A stretch of 64,000 bases of DNA from Symbiodinium natans (GCA_905221605.1 CAJNDS010000685.1:1-64000), one strand, 5' to 3'. Numbered from the stretch's first letter, positions 1-10,379 are shown. Notes: generated by a model from the letters alone, not told the origin. Program-made: numbers and translations.

Positions 1-3000
1 TTTCCTCGAATAGGGGTGGACGCGGGAAAGTTGTACATCAGTGCCGGGCGAACGTTCGGTTTCTGGGCGCAGATCCTGTTCATCTCGATGTTTGGAATGA
101 TGTGGCCGACCCCGCGAGACATGGAGTTATATGATAGAGAAACTTCAGCTATTAGGGAGGTGATCGGCGAGGAGGGCAGGGATAGCATTGGAGAGGTTGG
201 AGTCTGGCTCAGACGCTGGATAGAAGTGGCGAAGGCAGACCGGTCACTGAAAACGAAAGTGATTGTGCCAGAGACAAAGATCACGGGAGTCACGGAGAGC
301 CTTAGGACATCGGATAGACAAGGGGTGTGTACGGAGATGGCTGCCAGGATAGATGAGTCGGTGTGGAAGACGATGTGTGGTAAGTCCGAAGCTCACTGTG
401 TGTCAGCCGGAGATAGGGGTTCTTGGCACCGGATGAAAGTGATCATTTACACGGCGGCCGGCTTCCACATGAAGGACCCCGAATACCAAGCTCTAAGGGC
501 TATGGAAGCTATCGGGCAGCTGAAGGCGATGGCAGATGACGCAGAGATGATGGAGGACGATGCAGAGTCGGATGGAGAAGAGGATGATGCTATGGGTGAG
601 GATAGACCGGAGAACCAATCTGCTCGAGAGGGAGACGCATCGATGACTGAGGAGTTCAAGGAAGGCAGTGACGAGGGTTTCGCCACCGTGAGGAGTCGGT
701 CAGAACAAAAGAAGGCGAAGAAAGAAAACCGGGAGGCGAAGAAGAGGAAGGAGCTGCTCGAGAGTGCTCAGGAGCTCGCGAACCAACGACAAGAGAAGCA
801 AGCAAGAGACGAGAAGAGAAAAAGTGCCGGGGAAAAGGCGGGAGATGGCAGAGATGGCGGAGCACTTAGGGGAACCGCTGGGAAAGGTGATCAAGGGGAT
901 AGACCGCCGGCTCCGCCGGTGCCAACACGAGGTGATACCAAGGGGGCGGTTATGCAGGCTCCCAGATGGAAGGGTGGTGCTGGGACGGGTAGCAACATCA
1001 AGACCCTGAGCGACCTCAAGTCCGAGCAGGAATATTCGGATAGAGAGACGCAGCAGGCAACGAGAAGCGGAGACAGTGGCGAAGGAACGATGGTGATAGG
1101 ATCTGGAGGCACGGTGGGAGTGGTTGCCGACGGGACAGAACTGGATCGAGTGGAATGCGTGGGTACTGGAGAGAGTGGGGGGATATTGAGATTGAGGATG
1201 GAAGAAGAGGGATCGCCTGTGATAGAGGCCCCATGGTCGAGGAATACGAGGGCAGGACAGGTGCTGGGGGAGGGGCATTTGATAGAAATGCAGCACTGGA
1301 TTCGCTGTTATGGAGCCCCACCGATGGCATGGACAACGATAGTGGTACAGGTAATACGCAGGATGATTAGAGCGACGTGCCCGAGGGAGGTTACCGATGA
1401 GATCACACCCAAAGAAGTGTACGACATTGTAAAGGCGGGAATATATGACTCGCAGGTGCTGTCGGGGACGAGGCCTGGCGCCGAACCGTCATACACCGGG
1501 ATAGCTTTGGGAACTTTGATGAGAAGCAGAATATTGAACGTTGAGAGCAACGTCGGAGGCATGAGGAAGTGGGTAGAGCAATTCTATCGGGTGTGGATGG
1601 GCATGAATGGAATATTGGGGACCGTGCCAGAGTTGAGAGCTGACGGAGGCAGACTAGGCCGGCCTGGACACAAGCCCCCATCGATTTCACCGCCGCCGAG
1701 TGAGCCTAGAGTCAAGCCTACATCCAACGACGCGGATGAGATAGAGGTGGAGATGCGGTGGACTATATACAACGTAATGATAGAACCAGAGACACTTTCC
1801 CTAGGTTATGAAGAGCTCGAGATGCTGTGGGAGACGAAGTTGTTCGAGGTTGTCCAGAGGGCCGGGGAGCATTTGATAGATCGCGTGATGACGAGGATGG
1901 AAGCCGGTACCGGGGGCTACCCGGATAGCATGGACGTTGCGGACATGGTGGAGGAGGTGACAAAGCAAGGATTTGGATCCGAGACGGGGGGCACTACTCC
2001 CCTGAATAAAATCGAGTTTTCGAATTATGTGGTGAGAATATGGCTGGCCAAATTCGTCAGGACGATGATTCTTGAAGACATGAAGTTCCCGAGGGAATGG
2101 GCCAACACCATGGCATGGTGGATAGCGCAGAACCTGATGCTGGTTAAGCATGAGACTGATATTGTGGAGATGATAGGGAACGACAGCACGCTGTTCGAGG
2201 AGATCATCAGTTCGATGAGAAGGATAGAGAGCATGGGCCAAGGCTATCCGGCAGACTATTATCGATGGATAGAAGAAATCAAGGAGGATGCGCTCAAGGA
2301 GGCACTCAAGGGCAGGAGGAGCGCAACAGGGATAAGACCTGAACCGCTCGACTCGGTGGCCGAGGCTGAAGAGCACGGGGTGAACGCGAGGGAAGCAAAG
2401 GACGCCACAATGCAGATAGATGCGGGGGGAGAGATGAACGAGCCCGAGAGTCCGGAGATGGATAGCAAGATGGAGGGCGTGGAAGCTCATGAGGCGATGG
2501 AGCCAGATAGTGAGAACGAGAGAGGTCAAGGGTTCTCGGAGTTGTTTGGACACGGAGTTGATACGATAGCTGACAGGGAAGAGGATAGTCATGTGGCACG
2601 ACAGAACCCGGAGATTTATAGGCGAGTCGTGGAGGATGTATGGAACCAGAAGCACAACTTCCCATTCCCGTGGTTGGACGAAGCGAGGGCGGAGAGGGAC
2701 GAGCTCGTGAAAAAGATGACGGACGAGGTACATGAGCGGGTCACCCGGGAGAACCCGATAGAGGAAAGCAACACGAGAGGGTCGGGAATACATAGTTTCA
2801 GCGAGCCGGTCGAGTGGCTTAGAAGGATATGCTGGGGATACCATTGTCATGCGTGCTTTGCTTGGTGGTTGGGATATACGGGGGTAGATAGCAATGGCGA
2901 GGCATTTCCGTGTGAAGGTGCTGTGTGCCCGGTCTGCGAGAAGGAGCTGGGACAAGTGGGAAAGTATAGTACCTTGGTAAAGGGCAGGCCACCATCGGTG

Positions 3001-3558
3001 GTGTTGGCGGCGATCGTGCAGAATTCATATCTACCTGAATACGATCCGAGGAGGATAGTTGCACGGCTGACCGAGAGACTAGCAGCGGAGGGGATGCCAT
3101 GGGAAGAGATAGACCTTTTCGAGCCACACGAGCTTATGGTCGCCGCAGGAATAGTGGTCGTGGACAAACCGGAGGCGAAACTGGACTTCATGGATGTTAT
3201 TATGACGTTGGGAAAGATCGCCACTGACGAAAGCGGAGTTCTTCCGGAATGGAATCTGGATAGATGTCTAGAAAGACCACAGGCACCTGAGCTGATGGAG
3301 GATAGCGTGGAACCCGATGCTAGGAGAAGATTGAGAATGGCAGCCGCGAGTTTGAGGGAGTCACCACAATGGCGTGAGGAGATTCAAGCGATTGCCAGAG
3401 ACTACAGGGTTGAGGGAATGGGTTTCTGGAGAGCGAACCCTGACGTGAGGAGGGAACAGTGGAGGAGGGCTACGGAAATAGCGATAGAACGCAGAGCGAG
3501 CAATCTGGGGCCGATGGAACTGAGGAACTGGATAGAGAACTTCGAGCACAAAGGGTAA
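1..3558 (+). CDS. Giant intronless ORF A, 5'-partial, unknown function
   Basis: The frame is open from the first base, so the start lies outside the window; in-window candidates are GTG at 16 or ATG near 88. I do not recognise the family. Counting from base 16, residues about 172-222 are very acidic, about 226-280 are Lys/Glu/Arg-rich and probably helical, then comes a Gly/Pro/Thr-rich linker, then mixed helical sequence rich in Met and Trp. Residues about 939-975 carry a CHAC pair and a CPVC pair about 25 residues apart, resembling a zinc ribbon, followed by about 200 helical residues. It ends at TAA 3556-3558, inside ORF B. Arg codons are mostly AGG/AGA/CGA, and Ile ATA is common because of the GATAG motif. 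It could be the N-terminal part of a polyprotein, a viral or element protein, or a host scaffold. Coding status is fairly sure from length; function is unknown. Confidence 0.75.
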   Translation, partial: FPRIGVDAGKLYISAGRTFGFWAQILFISMFGMMWPTPRDMELYDRETSAIREVIGEEGRDSIGEVGVWLRRWIEVAKADRSLKTKVIVPETKITGVTESLRTSDRQGVCTEMAARIDESVWKTMCGKSEAHCVSAGDRGSWHRMKVIIYTAAGFHMKDPEYQALRAMEAIGQLKAMADDAEMMEDDAESDGEEDDAMGEDRPENQSAREGDASMTEEFKEGSDEGFATVRSRSEQKKAKKENREAKKRKELLESAQELANQRQEKQARDEKRKSAGEKAGDGRDGGALRGTAGKGDQGDRPPAPPVPTRGDTKGAVMQAPRWKGGAGTGSNIKTLSDLKSEQEYSDRETQQATRSGDSGEGTMVIGSGGTVGVVADGTELDRVECVGTGESGGILRLRMEEEGSPVIEAPWSRNTRAGQVLGEGHLIEMQHWIRCYGAPPMAWTTIVVQVIRRMIRATCPREVTDEITPKEVYDIVKAGIYDSQVLSGTRPGAEPSYTGIALGTLMRSRILNVESNVGGMRKWVEQFYRVWMGMNGILGTVPELRADGGRLGRPGHKPPSISPPPSEPRVKPTSNDADEIEVEMRWTIYNVMIEPETLSLGYEELEMLWETKLFEVVQRAGEHLIDRVMTRMEAGTGGYPDSMDVADMVEEVTKQGFGSETGGTTPLNKIEFSNYVVRIWLAKFVRTMILEDMKFPREWANTMAWWIAQNLMLVKHETDIVEMIGNDSTLFEEIISSMRRIESMGQGYPADYYRWIEEIKEDALKEALKGRRSATGIRPEPLDSVAEAEEHGVNAREAKDATMQIDAGGEMNEPESPEMDSKMEGVEAHEAMEPDSENERGQGFSELFGHGVDTIADREEDSHVARQNPEIYRRVVEDVWNQKHNFPFPWLDEARAERDELVKKMTDEVHERVTRENPIEESNTRGSGIHSFSEPVEWLRRICWGYHCHACFAWWLGYTGVDSNGEAFPCEGAVCPVCEKELGQVGKYSTLVKGRPPSVVLAAIVQNSYLPEYDPRRIVARLTERLAAEGMPWEEIDLFEPHELMVAAGIVVVDKPEAKLDFMDVIMTLGKIATDESGVLPEWNLDRCLERPQAPELMEDSVEPDARRRLRMAAASLRESPQWREEIQAIARDYRVEGMGFWRANPDVRREQWRRATEIAIERRASNLGPMELRNWIENFEHKG

Positions 3559-6500
3559 GGGAGGTTACGCAGCGCCTGGGCCCTGAGGTGAGCGACCGGC
3601 TGTTGATAAGGGGAGTGAATTTCTCCATTTTCAATTTGGAGGACTTGATGTACAAGGTGCTGAAGGATGTTACGGTAGAAGACCTGATGGCAGGTTTGAA
3701 CAGCGCCGGAGCTGGGACGGTAGCGGCAGAGATCAAGAAAAGGATAGAACAGCACCGAGGAAGGCGGCCGGAATTCGCGAACATCATGAATATGAAGCTG
3801 GGGGAGGTGGTCCGGAAACAGTATCAAGAACAGCTTGAGTTGAAATACCGGCCGGAGGACATCCAGAGGTGGAAACCGGATAGGAGGAGAGAAGAAATCA
3901 AGAAGCTTCCGCTTTGGGCACGATGTACTATGCAAAGGATCCTCCTAGGAGGGATCAGGGACAAGGGCGCGAACCCGTCAAGGATAGAGCGGCGATTGTA
4001 CGCATATCTACAGCTGATAGATTTCACCCTTGCCGAAGAATGTAACGAGCCGGAGGACGAAGAGGCAGGGGGTGTAAAGAAGAGGAGCAGAAACTGGCAG
4101 GAGGTGATCAAGCCGGAGGAGATGAAGGAGAAAATCATGATTCCTCATTACAAGATGAACTATCGGATAGCCAGGCGTAGATCAACATGGGAGGCTGTAG
4201 TCGAGGCGGCCGAGGCGGGACAGAGTTGGATGATACACTCGGCGGAAGGAGCTGTGATTAGAAACACATCATGGGTGACGTGGACGCGGGACGAAGGTGA
4301 GGGAATAGGCGCGACCGTGTTTAACCCCATTGATTATCTCACACAGACCAAGAAGGCGGCCATCAGGGCTATGGTAGAAAAGGACATGGCTGAGGGAGAT
4401 TACCATCCGAACCTGTGTACTGAGGAGGTGGCACGAGGGAGAACGCAGTACTTTCCAGCCCACGAGCTCGTGAACGCACTCATGGTGGATTCGCTGAGAG
4501 TGACACTTACGGATAGAGCGTCGAAGCTGTGTGCGTCGGCGATATTCAAGAACTGGGTGCCACAGTTCGAACGAAGGGATAGGTTGATGGCTGAGCTGCA
4601 CGCAGTGCAGGTACTGTTGGACGGAGTTGTACGTAGTGCCAACCAGATGCCCATGGTCCACCCACATATGATGTACGGATTAGCAACGCTAACGAAGTTG
4701 AGGGATTTCTATGCGGCCATGAGAGAGGCGGCGGAATTTTACGGACTTGGCTCGCGACCTCTGGGGACGATAGTTGCTGATGCATCAATGAAGGAGCCGA
4801 TGCACCCTCTGGAAAGGCCAGAAATGATGGCGACGAATGTCAGGGATGTAATGAGGTCGATGGCGTCTGCTCTGATCCTCACAGAGATGCCCGAAACGTG
4901 GGAGGGACTGACACTGGCGGAATATAGAGATAGACAAGAGAGGGCGGCTGTGGAGATGGATGAACAGGATAGACGAATGGGATGGGATAGAATGCGAGAA
5001 AGAGCGATGACGGGGCATGAGAGGAAGTACAACACCGCCGTCATACGACAGGATCCAGACGACTCCAAGGCCGTGATGCTGAACATGTCATTGGTGGCGG
5101 CGAACCCGATAACTGCTCATCGTGCTCCGACCGCAAACATCAGATCCGATAGAGTGGAACATGGCAGAGACGTGCCAGGCGAGTTGAGGGCCGATAGGTT
5201 TCTGACCGGCGACATTGAGGCGGAGCCCACCCACAGGCCTTTCATGATACAGGCCGATAGAATGAGAGCATCGATGGAGAGTGTGGTGACGAAAATCATA
5301 GACGGAACGCTGATCAGCGCACAAAAGGGAAAGGAGAACATGACCGACAGAGAGAGGCTCCAGGAAGCGGAGGACAGAATCAAACAACTGAAGTTTAGAC
5401 TGACGAACGTTGCGGTAAGACTGGTCATGGTGGGATTGATAGACGAGGACGAGGATGACCCGCTGTGCGAGGAGTTTGACGAAGACTACGAGCGGAGGAA
5501 ATACTACTCAGATGAAGAGTGGAAGAATATCAAGGAGGCAGAAGTACAGCTGGGCGAAAGGGATATCCTAGTAATGAGGAGGAGAGATCTGCGAAGTATG
5601 CCGAGGGAGGAGGTGGTCGCCAGGTTGATAGCAAAACTGGCCGACAAGGTGTCTGAGGTTGAGAAGTGCAAATGGGTGATAGGCCGAATGGCAGAGGAGA
5701 GAATGGACAAAGCAGGGATAGCGGCAGAGGTGCGGGCGCGGGCGGTAGAAGACAGAACAAAGATAGAGGACCTCAGCAGGCAGCTCGAAGATATGAAGGT
5801 TGAGCCCCGAGGGGGTGGACGGACCATTGATGAATACAAGGGAATAGAAAGTATGCACGCTGAGAATGAAAACCACAAGCTGAAGGAGGAGCTCGCTGTA
5901 GCCGTTCATGAACGTGATCGACTAGCACGAAGGGTCGGAGAGCTCGAGGGGGTGGCGGAGAACAACGCGAAGCTAGTCGCAGAAGTCGAGGTACATTTGA
6001 GGGAAAGGAAAGAGGAGCTGAGGAGAATCGGAGCCATCAACGAGATGAGAGACGAATTCAGGGCTCTCCGGGATAGAATGGAGAAGACAGCGCCGAGCGG
6101 AAGTGGAGCCACCAGTAGTGAAGGCACGAGCAAAGAGGGCAAGATTGCCGGTGATAGAAGAGTGAAAGAGTTGGAGTCCGAGCTGGAGGAGCTAAAGAAG
6201 GAATACAAGGCTACAAAGCAGGCTGGGCAAGAGCAGGGACAAGAGTTCTCGGAGTTGAAGAAGACGCTCCAGGAAACTGCCAAACTCAGGGATGACGAAG
6301 AGAAAGAGAGAGAAACAATGCGGAAGCAGGTCGAGAAGAACCTCAAGAAGTACCAGGACAAGGAGAGTGAGCTTAGGGATAGCCTGCAAAAGATAGAGGA
6401 GAGAGAGGCCGCGCTGAAGGATGCGAGGGACAAGTTGGAACGGGCCGAAGAGCGCCTCAGAGGTTACCAAACCATGGACGACGAGCTTAAGGAGAGCCGA

Positions 6501-9500
6501 CGTCGTGCGCAGGAAAGCGAAGCGGCTATGAAGAAAGCGATGGATAGAATTAGGCAGCTTGAGGATCAGCTCCCGAAAACCGAGAAGGAGAAGGACACCG
6601 AAGACAAGGGAGCGGAGAAGGATAGCCAGAAAGGAGCGACAACGCCGGACGTGAAGACAAATCCGGATCCGACCAAGGATAGTCGGGAGCCCGACAAGAT
6701 GGATGACGAGCATGCTGCAGCTGATGTTAGTATGAACATCGTCGACCCGAAGACTAGTGCCGGAACGACGAACTATGAGAGTGCAGTTCCCGAGAGCGCG
6801 AGGAATTTTGGAGGCCCGATAGAACAGTATTCGTTGGGAGGCCGAGCGGCCATGGTGGAGCTTGACAACCCGGTTAAGGGCGCCCGAATATACAAGGTGA
6901 AAGAAAACTTTGAGGTGGGCCGTGACACCAGCAGTACGGAGGAGCGGGGATACGGAATGGCAGCGTCGAAGAGTTTAAAAGGAATTATGGACTCGGCCGG
7001 AATCAAGCGAGAACAAGTCGAGAAGATCAAGGGTGACGAGGAGGCAGAGTGGAGATTCCAAGAGGACCTGATAAGGAGAGCCAAGGCAGACAAGAGGGAC
7101 ATCGAGGACAAACCCGGAATGAGCCGAATGAGTAGGAGGTTCCGAGAGATACAACGAAGGAATGCGGCAGTAATGGGGGAAATCAACAAGAAGGTCATGT
7201 TGCAGACATCTCACACCGTGAAGGGGGATCCGGCTCATGGAAGGTGGGAGCTGACGTTGATTCCTACGGGCAATCGCGATGCAGACGGAAACGAGATGAT
7301 GAGGAATAGTGACGAGGAGGTGGTGCTATTGCCGATAGTGGAGCAGACAACAGGGGTGGAGAATCTAGAGAAGTACAAGATGGTACTTGAGAGGATAGTC
7401 TCGCAGCTCGCAGATGAGACGAGGATGGTAATGGGGATAGAAAAGGGAAAGCCAGAGGAGCTAGTTACGGCGACGGGAGTATCTAATGACTCGGTAACGA
7501 CGTGGACAGGTGCTACGCTGAATGAGCTAGGAATCAACGGAGAAGTGACCGAGATAGAAAAGCCGTACCCTGCGAATGTGTACATTGAGATGGCAAGAAT
7601 AGTGGCGGAATTGGCAGCGTGGGGAGGAGATGCGTACCCAGTACAAAGGGGCGACAGGAGGAATGTGAGAAGAAGCACGCAGGAGGCGATGATAGATGGA
7701 TCAGCGATCGATAAGGGAAACGGGATAGAGTATGCGCTGTGGGCGGAACAACACCACGGAGGAGGGATAGCCTGGTCTAGGATCAGAAAAGAAGTTGACG
7801 AGAGATCTTCGTATAGGCTCAGGAGAGGCGACGAGTACAGAATCGCTTACTTGTCACAGTTTTATGGGATAGAGATCACCAGCAAAGTGTATAGATGTCC
7901 GAAGACCAAGGAGCTGAAGGTGGGCATCCCATTGGCAGTGAGACCCACGAGTGGAATGAGGATGCCGAGGAACGTGGCGATGCTGAAGAGTTGGGCTGGA
8001 GACAGAGTGGAGGGACAGAAAGAAGAGCGGGAATCTCTGTGGTTCAGGCTGCACCCGGCTGATCTTCCATGCACCGGATACATGGTGGTGGGTGACGCAC
8101 AGTGGCAAGAATACGCGAAGGACGGGATAGTTTGGCCAGAGGCAGGGCATAGTGGAGTGATAGTGGAAGGATGGCATCGGGACGACATGGGGAATCCTTT
8201 GCGAGGGTCGCAGATGACGCTCAAGGCACACTGGACGAAGTACTCTGTTGAGCCATCGGACGTGAGCAGCATGCATGGGCTAGAATTTCCACAAGGAGGG
8301 ATGCCAGAATGGCTATACGACTCGCTTAGATTGGCGGCTGTGCGAGGTAGGAGAATCGGAATAGCGATAGACATGAGGATGTTCACACTAATCGGAGGCG
8401 ACGTGGTGGTAACAAGAAGTGGGCGCTTCATGCTCCTCGGGCCCGTACCAATGGCATGTTGGAAAGCAGTTTGGTTCGAGGACACATACACGGCTCTGTA
8501 CATGCGTGATTGCGAGCTGGACATGTTAGCCGATGAAAGAGGGGACTCACAAGTGAACAGGGATAGACTATCAAAGACATTGGGGGCAGATGAATACCGG
8601 GATAGAGTGAGATGGATAATGTCGGAAATGACGGAGGAGTGCGTGCATTGCCTGGCATGCCACTGTAGAATGGCGAAAGGGATAGTGATCTGCCCGATGT
8701 GTTGCAAGCCTATGCCATCCTACCCGGACTACCTGATGGGGATGAATTTGTGGGAAATCACGGATAGAAACGCGACTATGGGAAGAAAGACGAAGTGGAA
8801 GACCAAGCTACAGGAAGCCCTCGACCGCGCAGGGATTAAAATCCCGTTCAGAATGGTGGCCGAAAGGATAGACATGATAGAACGAGACGTGGTGGCAGGG
8901 ATACTGGCGAGCTTGAACCCCGCAGAAGACTGGTACTTAGGTTTTAGGGCTGGATTGTGGCCTGAGTACGAGATAGCAGCGTCACGACCGGGGGTATACA
9001 GGTTCGCTATGGAAGAGGCGGCGATTCATGCGATGATGTTGGATAGAGAGCTGGCCACATCGTTCGGGAAGATTCTGAACTTCGAGTACAATCAGAGTGG
9101 CACAGATCACTCGGGAATTGTGGATGCGTCAGATTTCCAGCAAGCCCTTGAGACGGTTGCGGCACGCGCTGTAGTGACAGCGAGGCAGAGGTTCTTCTCC
9201 ATGCATGCAGGGTGTCTGAGGAGAGGAGGACAGTTTATGAGTTATCAGCTGCTGATAGCTATGGCCGCAGGTTTTAACTCGCCGTTATGGGGGAACAACG
9301 CTTGGGCGAAAAGCACGAGGGACATGATGGTGCAGACTGCGAATAGTTGTCTGGAAATCATGGAGAGGATAGTTGCAGAAACAAAGCGAGATCCCACTCA
9401 ACCCATGGCGAAGCACATGAAGTTTGACACCGAAGGGATACCATTCAACGCGACATGGGGAGAGATTAAGGGGAAGAAGAACAAACTTCATGGATATAGC

Positions 9501-10379
9501 CATGCTGCTGGATCTGCTATTCGGAACCTAGGGCTACGAAGGGAGAGATCGGAGACAGGGCCGGTGACTGAGGTATACTGGTGTTCAGTACCGATGGGAG
9601 GGATGATGATGAACTGGGCTTCGATGGGAGTAGCCGGACATTCTCGTGACGAGGCGCAGCCGGAGGCGCGTGCGGCTAATGCGGGCACGGCATATCCAAT
9701 TGCCGGGGTAAGCCTAGTGGAGCTGAACGAGAAGGGGTGGCCAAGAAGGATAGAATCGAAAGGTACGAGAACCGTCGATGTGGAGCTTAAGGACGAGACG
9801 GGGAAGAGACAAGAGCCACTGACCAGGGCAGAAAGTTCGAGTCCAATCCAACTGAAAGAGAGAGGTGGGGCGAGAGCCGATGGTGCTGAGCCCAAAGCGA
9901 GGACCCGATCACCTCTGGATAGGGAGAGAAGGGATATCATCAGGTGGCCGAAGTACGCCATGAGTGATGATAGTTCGGTGAGAAGCTCATCACGCGGATG
10001 GGGAAAAGGGCGGGATAGGGATAGAGCCGATGATCGAGGAGGCAGATACGGATGGATGCCAGCTGTACCCAGGTTTGCGGAAGGGACGAAGATGGCGGAT
10101 AGAGGAAGAGGAAAGAGCTCTTTGCTAGAGAGAACTCGGGCACAAAGAGGTGGCCACGTCACTGGTCCCGAAACAGAAGACGAGTCAGCGATGAGCGAAG
10201 CGCTCAACCCGGAGTTCAGAGGCACTGAGACGACATCAACCAACCGGGCGAACATGGGCGTTGAGACGGGTGACGATGCAAGTGATGCATCTGCGGGTGA
10301 TCCTGTGAAAGGAAAGGGAAAGCGTGGAAGGCCGCTGATGTGGAGACCGCGACGTGATCGCCAAAGAGATGAAGCCTGA
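3444..10379 (+). CDS. Giant intronless ORF B, about 2,300 aa, coiled coil plus zinc-ribbon module
   Basis: The frame is open from after TGA 3441-3443 to TGA 10377-10379. It is -1 relative to ORF A and overlaps it by about 110 bases. A GTG lies at 3459, and the first in-frame ATG is 3648, well after the ORF A stop, so translation may depend on frameshifting, reinitiation or an assembly indel. Counting from 3459: a helical N-terminus; coiled coil about 770-1046 (runs such as LEELKKEY and EEREAALKDARDKLERAEER); a mixed domain about 1080-1720; a CVHC...CPMC zinc-ribbon-like module near 1728-1750; an alpha-rich region to about 2100; and a basic Arg/Gly/Ser-rich tail about 2120-2306 that could bind nucleic acid. 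The strand about 1634-1660 (IAIDMRMF, SGRFMLLGPVP) faintly recalls Tpt1/KptA RNA 2'-phosphotransferases, but their catalytic Arg/His residues are not evident. No polymerase, integrase or helicase motif was found. Confidence 0.75.
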   Translation, partial: REEGTVEEGYGNSDRTQSEQSGADGTEELDRELRAQRVREVTQRLGPEVSDRLLIRGVNFSIFNLEDLMYKVLKDVTVEDLMAGLNSAGAGTVAAEIKKRIEQHRGRRPEFANIMNMKLGEVVRKQYQEQLELKYRPEDIQRWKPDRRREEIKKLPLWARCTMQRILLGGIRDKGANPSRIERRLYAYLQLIDFTLAEECNEPEDEEAGGVKKRSRNWQEVIKPEEMKEKIMIPHYKMNYRIARRRSTWEAVVEAAEAGQSWMIHSAEGAVIRNTSWVTWTRDEGEGIGATVFNPIDYLTQTKKAAIRAMVEKDMAEGDYHPNLCTEEVARGRTQYFPAHELVNALMVDSLRVTLTDRASKLCASAIFKNWVPQFERRDRLMAELHAVQVLLDGVVRSANQMPMVHPHMMYGLATLTKLRDFYAAMREAAEFYGLGSRPLGTIVADASMKEPMHPLERPEMMATNVRDVMRSMASALILTEMPETWEGLTLAEYRDRQERAAVEMDEQDRRMGWDRMRERAMTGHERKYNTAVIRQDPDDSKAVMLNMSLVAANPITAHRAPTANIRSDRVEHGRDVPGELRADRFLTGDIEAEPTHRPFMIQADRMRASMESVVTKIIDGTLISAQKGKENMTDRERLQEAEDRIKQLKFRLTNVAVRLVMVGLIDEDEDDPLCEEFDEDYERRKYYSDEEWKNIKEAEVQLGERDILVMRRRDLRSMPREEVVARLIAKLADKVSEVEKCKWVIGRMAEERMDKAGIAAEVRARAVEDRTKIEDLSRQLEDMKVEPRGGGRTIDEYKGIESMHAENENHKLKEELAVAVHERDRLARRVGELEGVAENNAKLVAEVEVHLRERKEELRRIGAINEMRDEFRALRDRMEKTAPSGSGATSSEGTSKEGKIAGDRRVKELESELEELKKEYKATKQAGQEQGQEFSELKKTLQETAKLRDDEEKERETMRKQVEKNLKKYQDKESELRDSLQKIEEREAALKDARDKLERAEERLRGYQTMDDELKESRRRAQESEAAMKKAMDRIRQLEDQLPKTEKEKDTEDKGAEKDSQKGATTPDVKTNPDPTKDSREPDKMDDEHAAADVSMNIVDPKTSAGTTNYESAVPESARNFGGPIEQYSLGGRAAMVELDNPVKGARIYKVKENFEVGRDTSSTEERGYGMAASKSLKGIMDSAGIKREQVEKIKGDEEAEWRFQEDLIRRAKADKRDIEDKPGMSRMSRRFREIQRRNAAVMGEINKKVMLQTSHTVKGDPAHGRWELTLIPTGNRDADGNEMMRNSDEEVVLLPIVEQTTGVENLEKYKMVLERIVSQLADETRMVMGIEKGKPEELVTATGVSNDSVTTWTGATLNELGINGEVTEIEKPYPANVYIEMARIVAELAAWGGDAYPVQRGDRRNVRRSTQEAMIDGSAIDKGNGIEYALWAEQHHGGGIAWSRIRKEVDERSSYRLRRGDEYRIAYLSQFYGIEITSKVYRCPKTKELKVGIPLAVRPTSGMRMPRNVAMLKSWAGDRVEGQKEERESLWFRLHPADLPCTGYMVVGDAQWQEYAKDGIVWPEAGHSGVIVEGWHRDDMGNPLRGSQMTLKAHWTKYSVEPSDVSSMHGLEFPQGGMPEWLYDSLRLAAVRGRRIGIAIDMRMFTLIGGDVVVTRSGRFMLLGPVPMACWKAVWFEDTYTALYMRDCELDMLADERGDSQVNRDRLSKTLGADEYRDRVRWIMSEMTEECVHCLACHCRMAKGIVICPMCCKPMPSYPDYLMGMNLWEITDRNATMGRKTKWKTKLQEALDRAGIKIPFRMVAERIDMIERDVVAGILASLNPAEDWYLGFRAGLWPEYEIAASRPGVYRFAMEEAAIHAMMLDRELATSFGKILNFEYNQSGTDHSGIVDASDFQQALETVAARAVVTARQRFFSMHAGCLRRGGQFMSYQLLIAMAAGFNSPLWGNNAWAKSTRDMMVQTANSCLEIMERIVAETKRDPTQPMAKHMKFDTEGIPFNATWGEIKGKKNKLHGYSHAAGSAIRNLGLRRERSETGPVTEVYWCSVPMGGMMMNWASMGVAGHSRDEAQPEARAANAGTAYPIAGVSLVELNEKGWPRRIESKGTRTVDVELKDETGKRQEPLTRAESSSPIQLKERGGARADGAEPKARTRSPLDRERRDIIRWPKYAMSDDSSVRSSSRGWGKGRDRDRADDRGGRYGWMPAVPRFAEGTKMADRGRGKSSLLERTRAQRGGHVTGPETEDESAMSEALNPEFRGTETTSTNRANMGVETGDDASDASAGDPVKGKGKRGRPLMWRPRRDRQRDEA

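Noticed and set aside
700-2955. Long minus-strand frames opposite ORF A (e.g. 1801-2955, 384 codons)
   Set aside because: They follow from the purine bias and low stop density of the + strand and have no coding-like composition.
1-10379. Search for reverse transcriptase, RNA-dependent RNA polymerase, integrase, helicase or capsid motifs
   Set aside because: No YxDD, GDD with context, DDE pattern or Walker A/B was recognised by eye, so retrotransposon or virus identity is not claimed.
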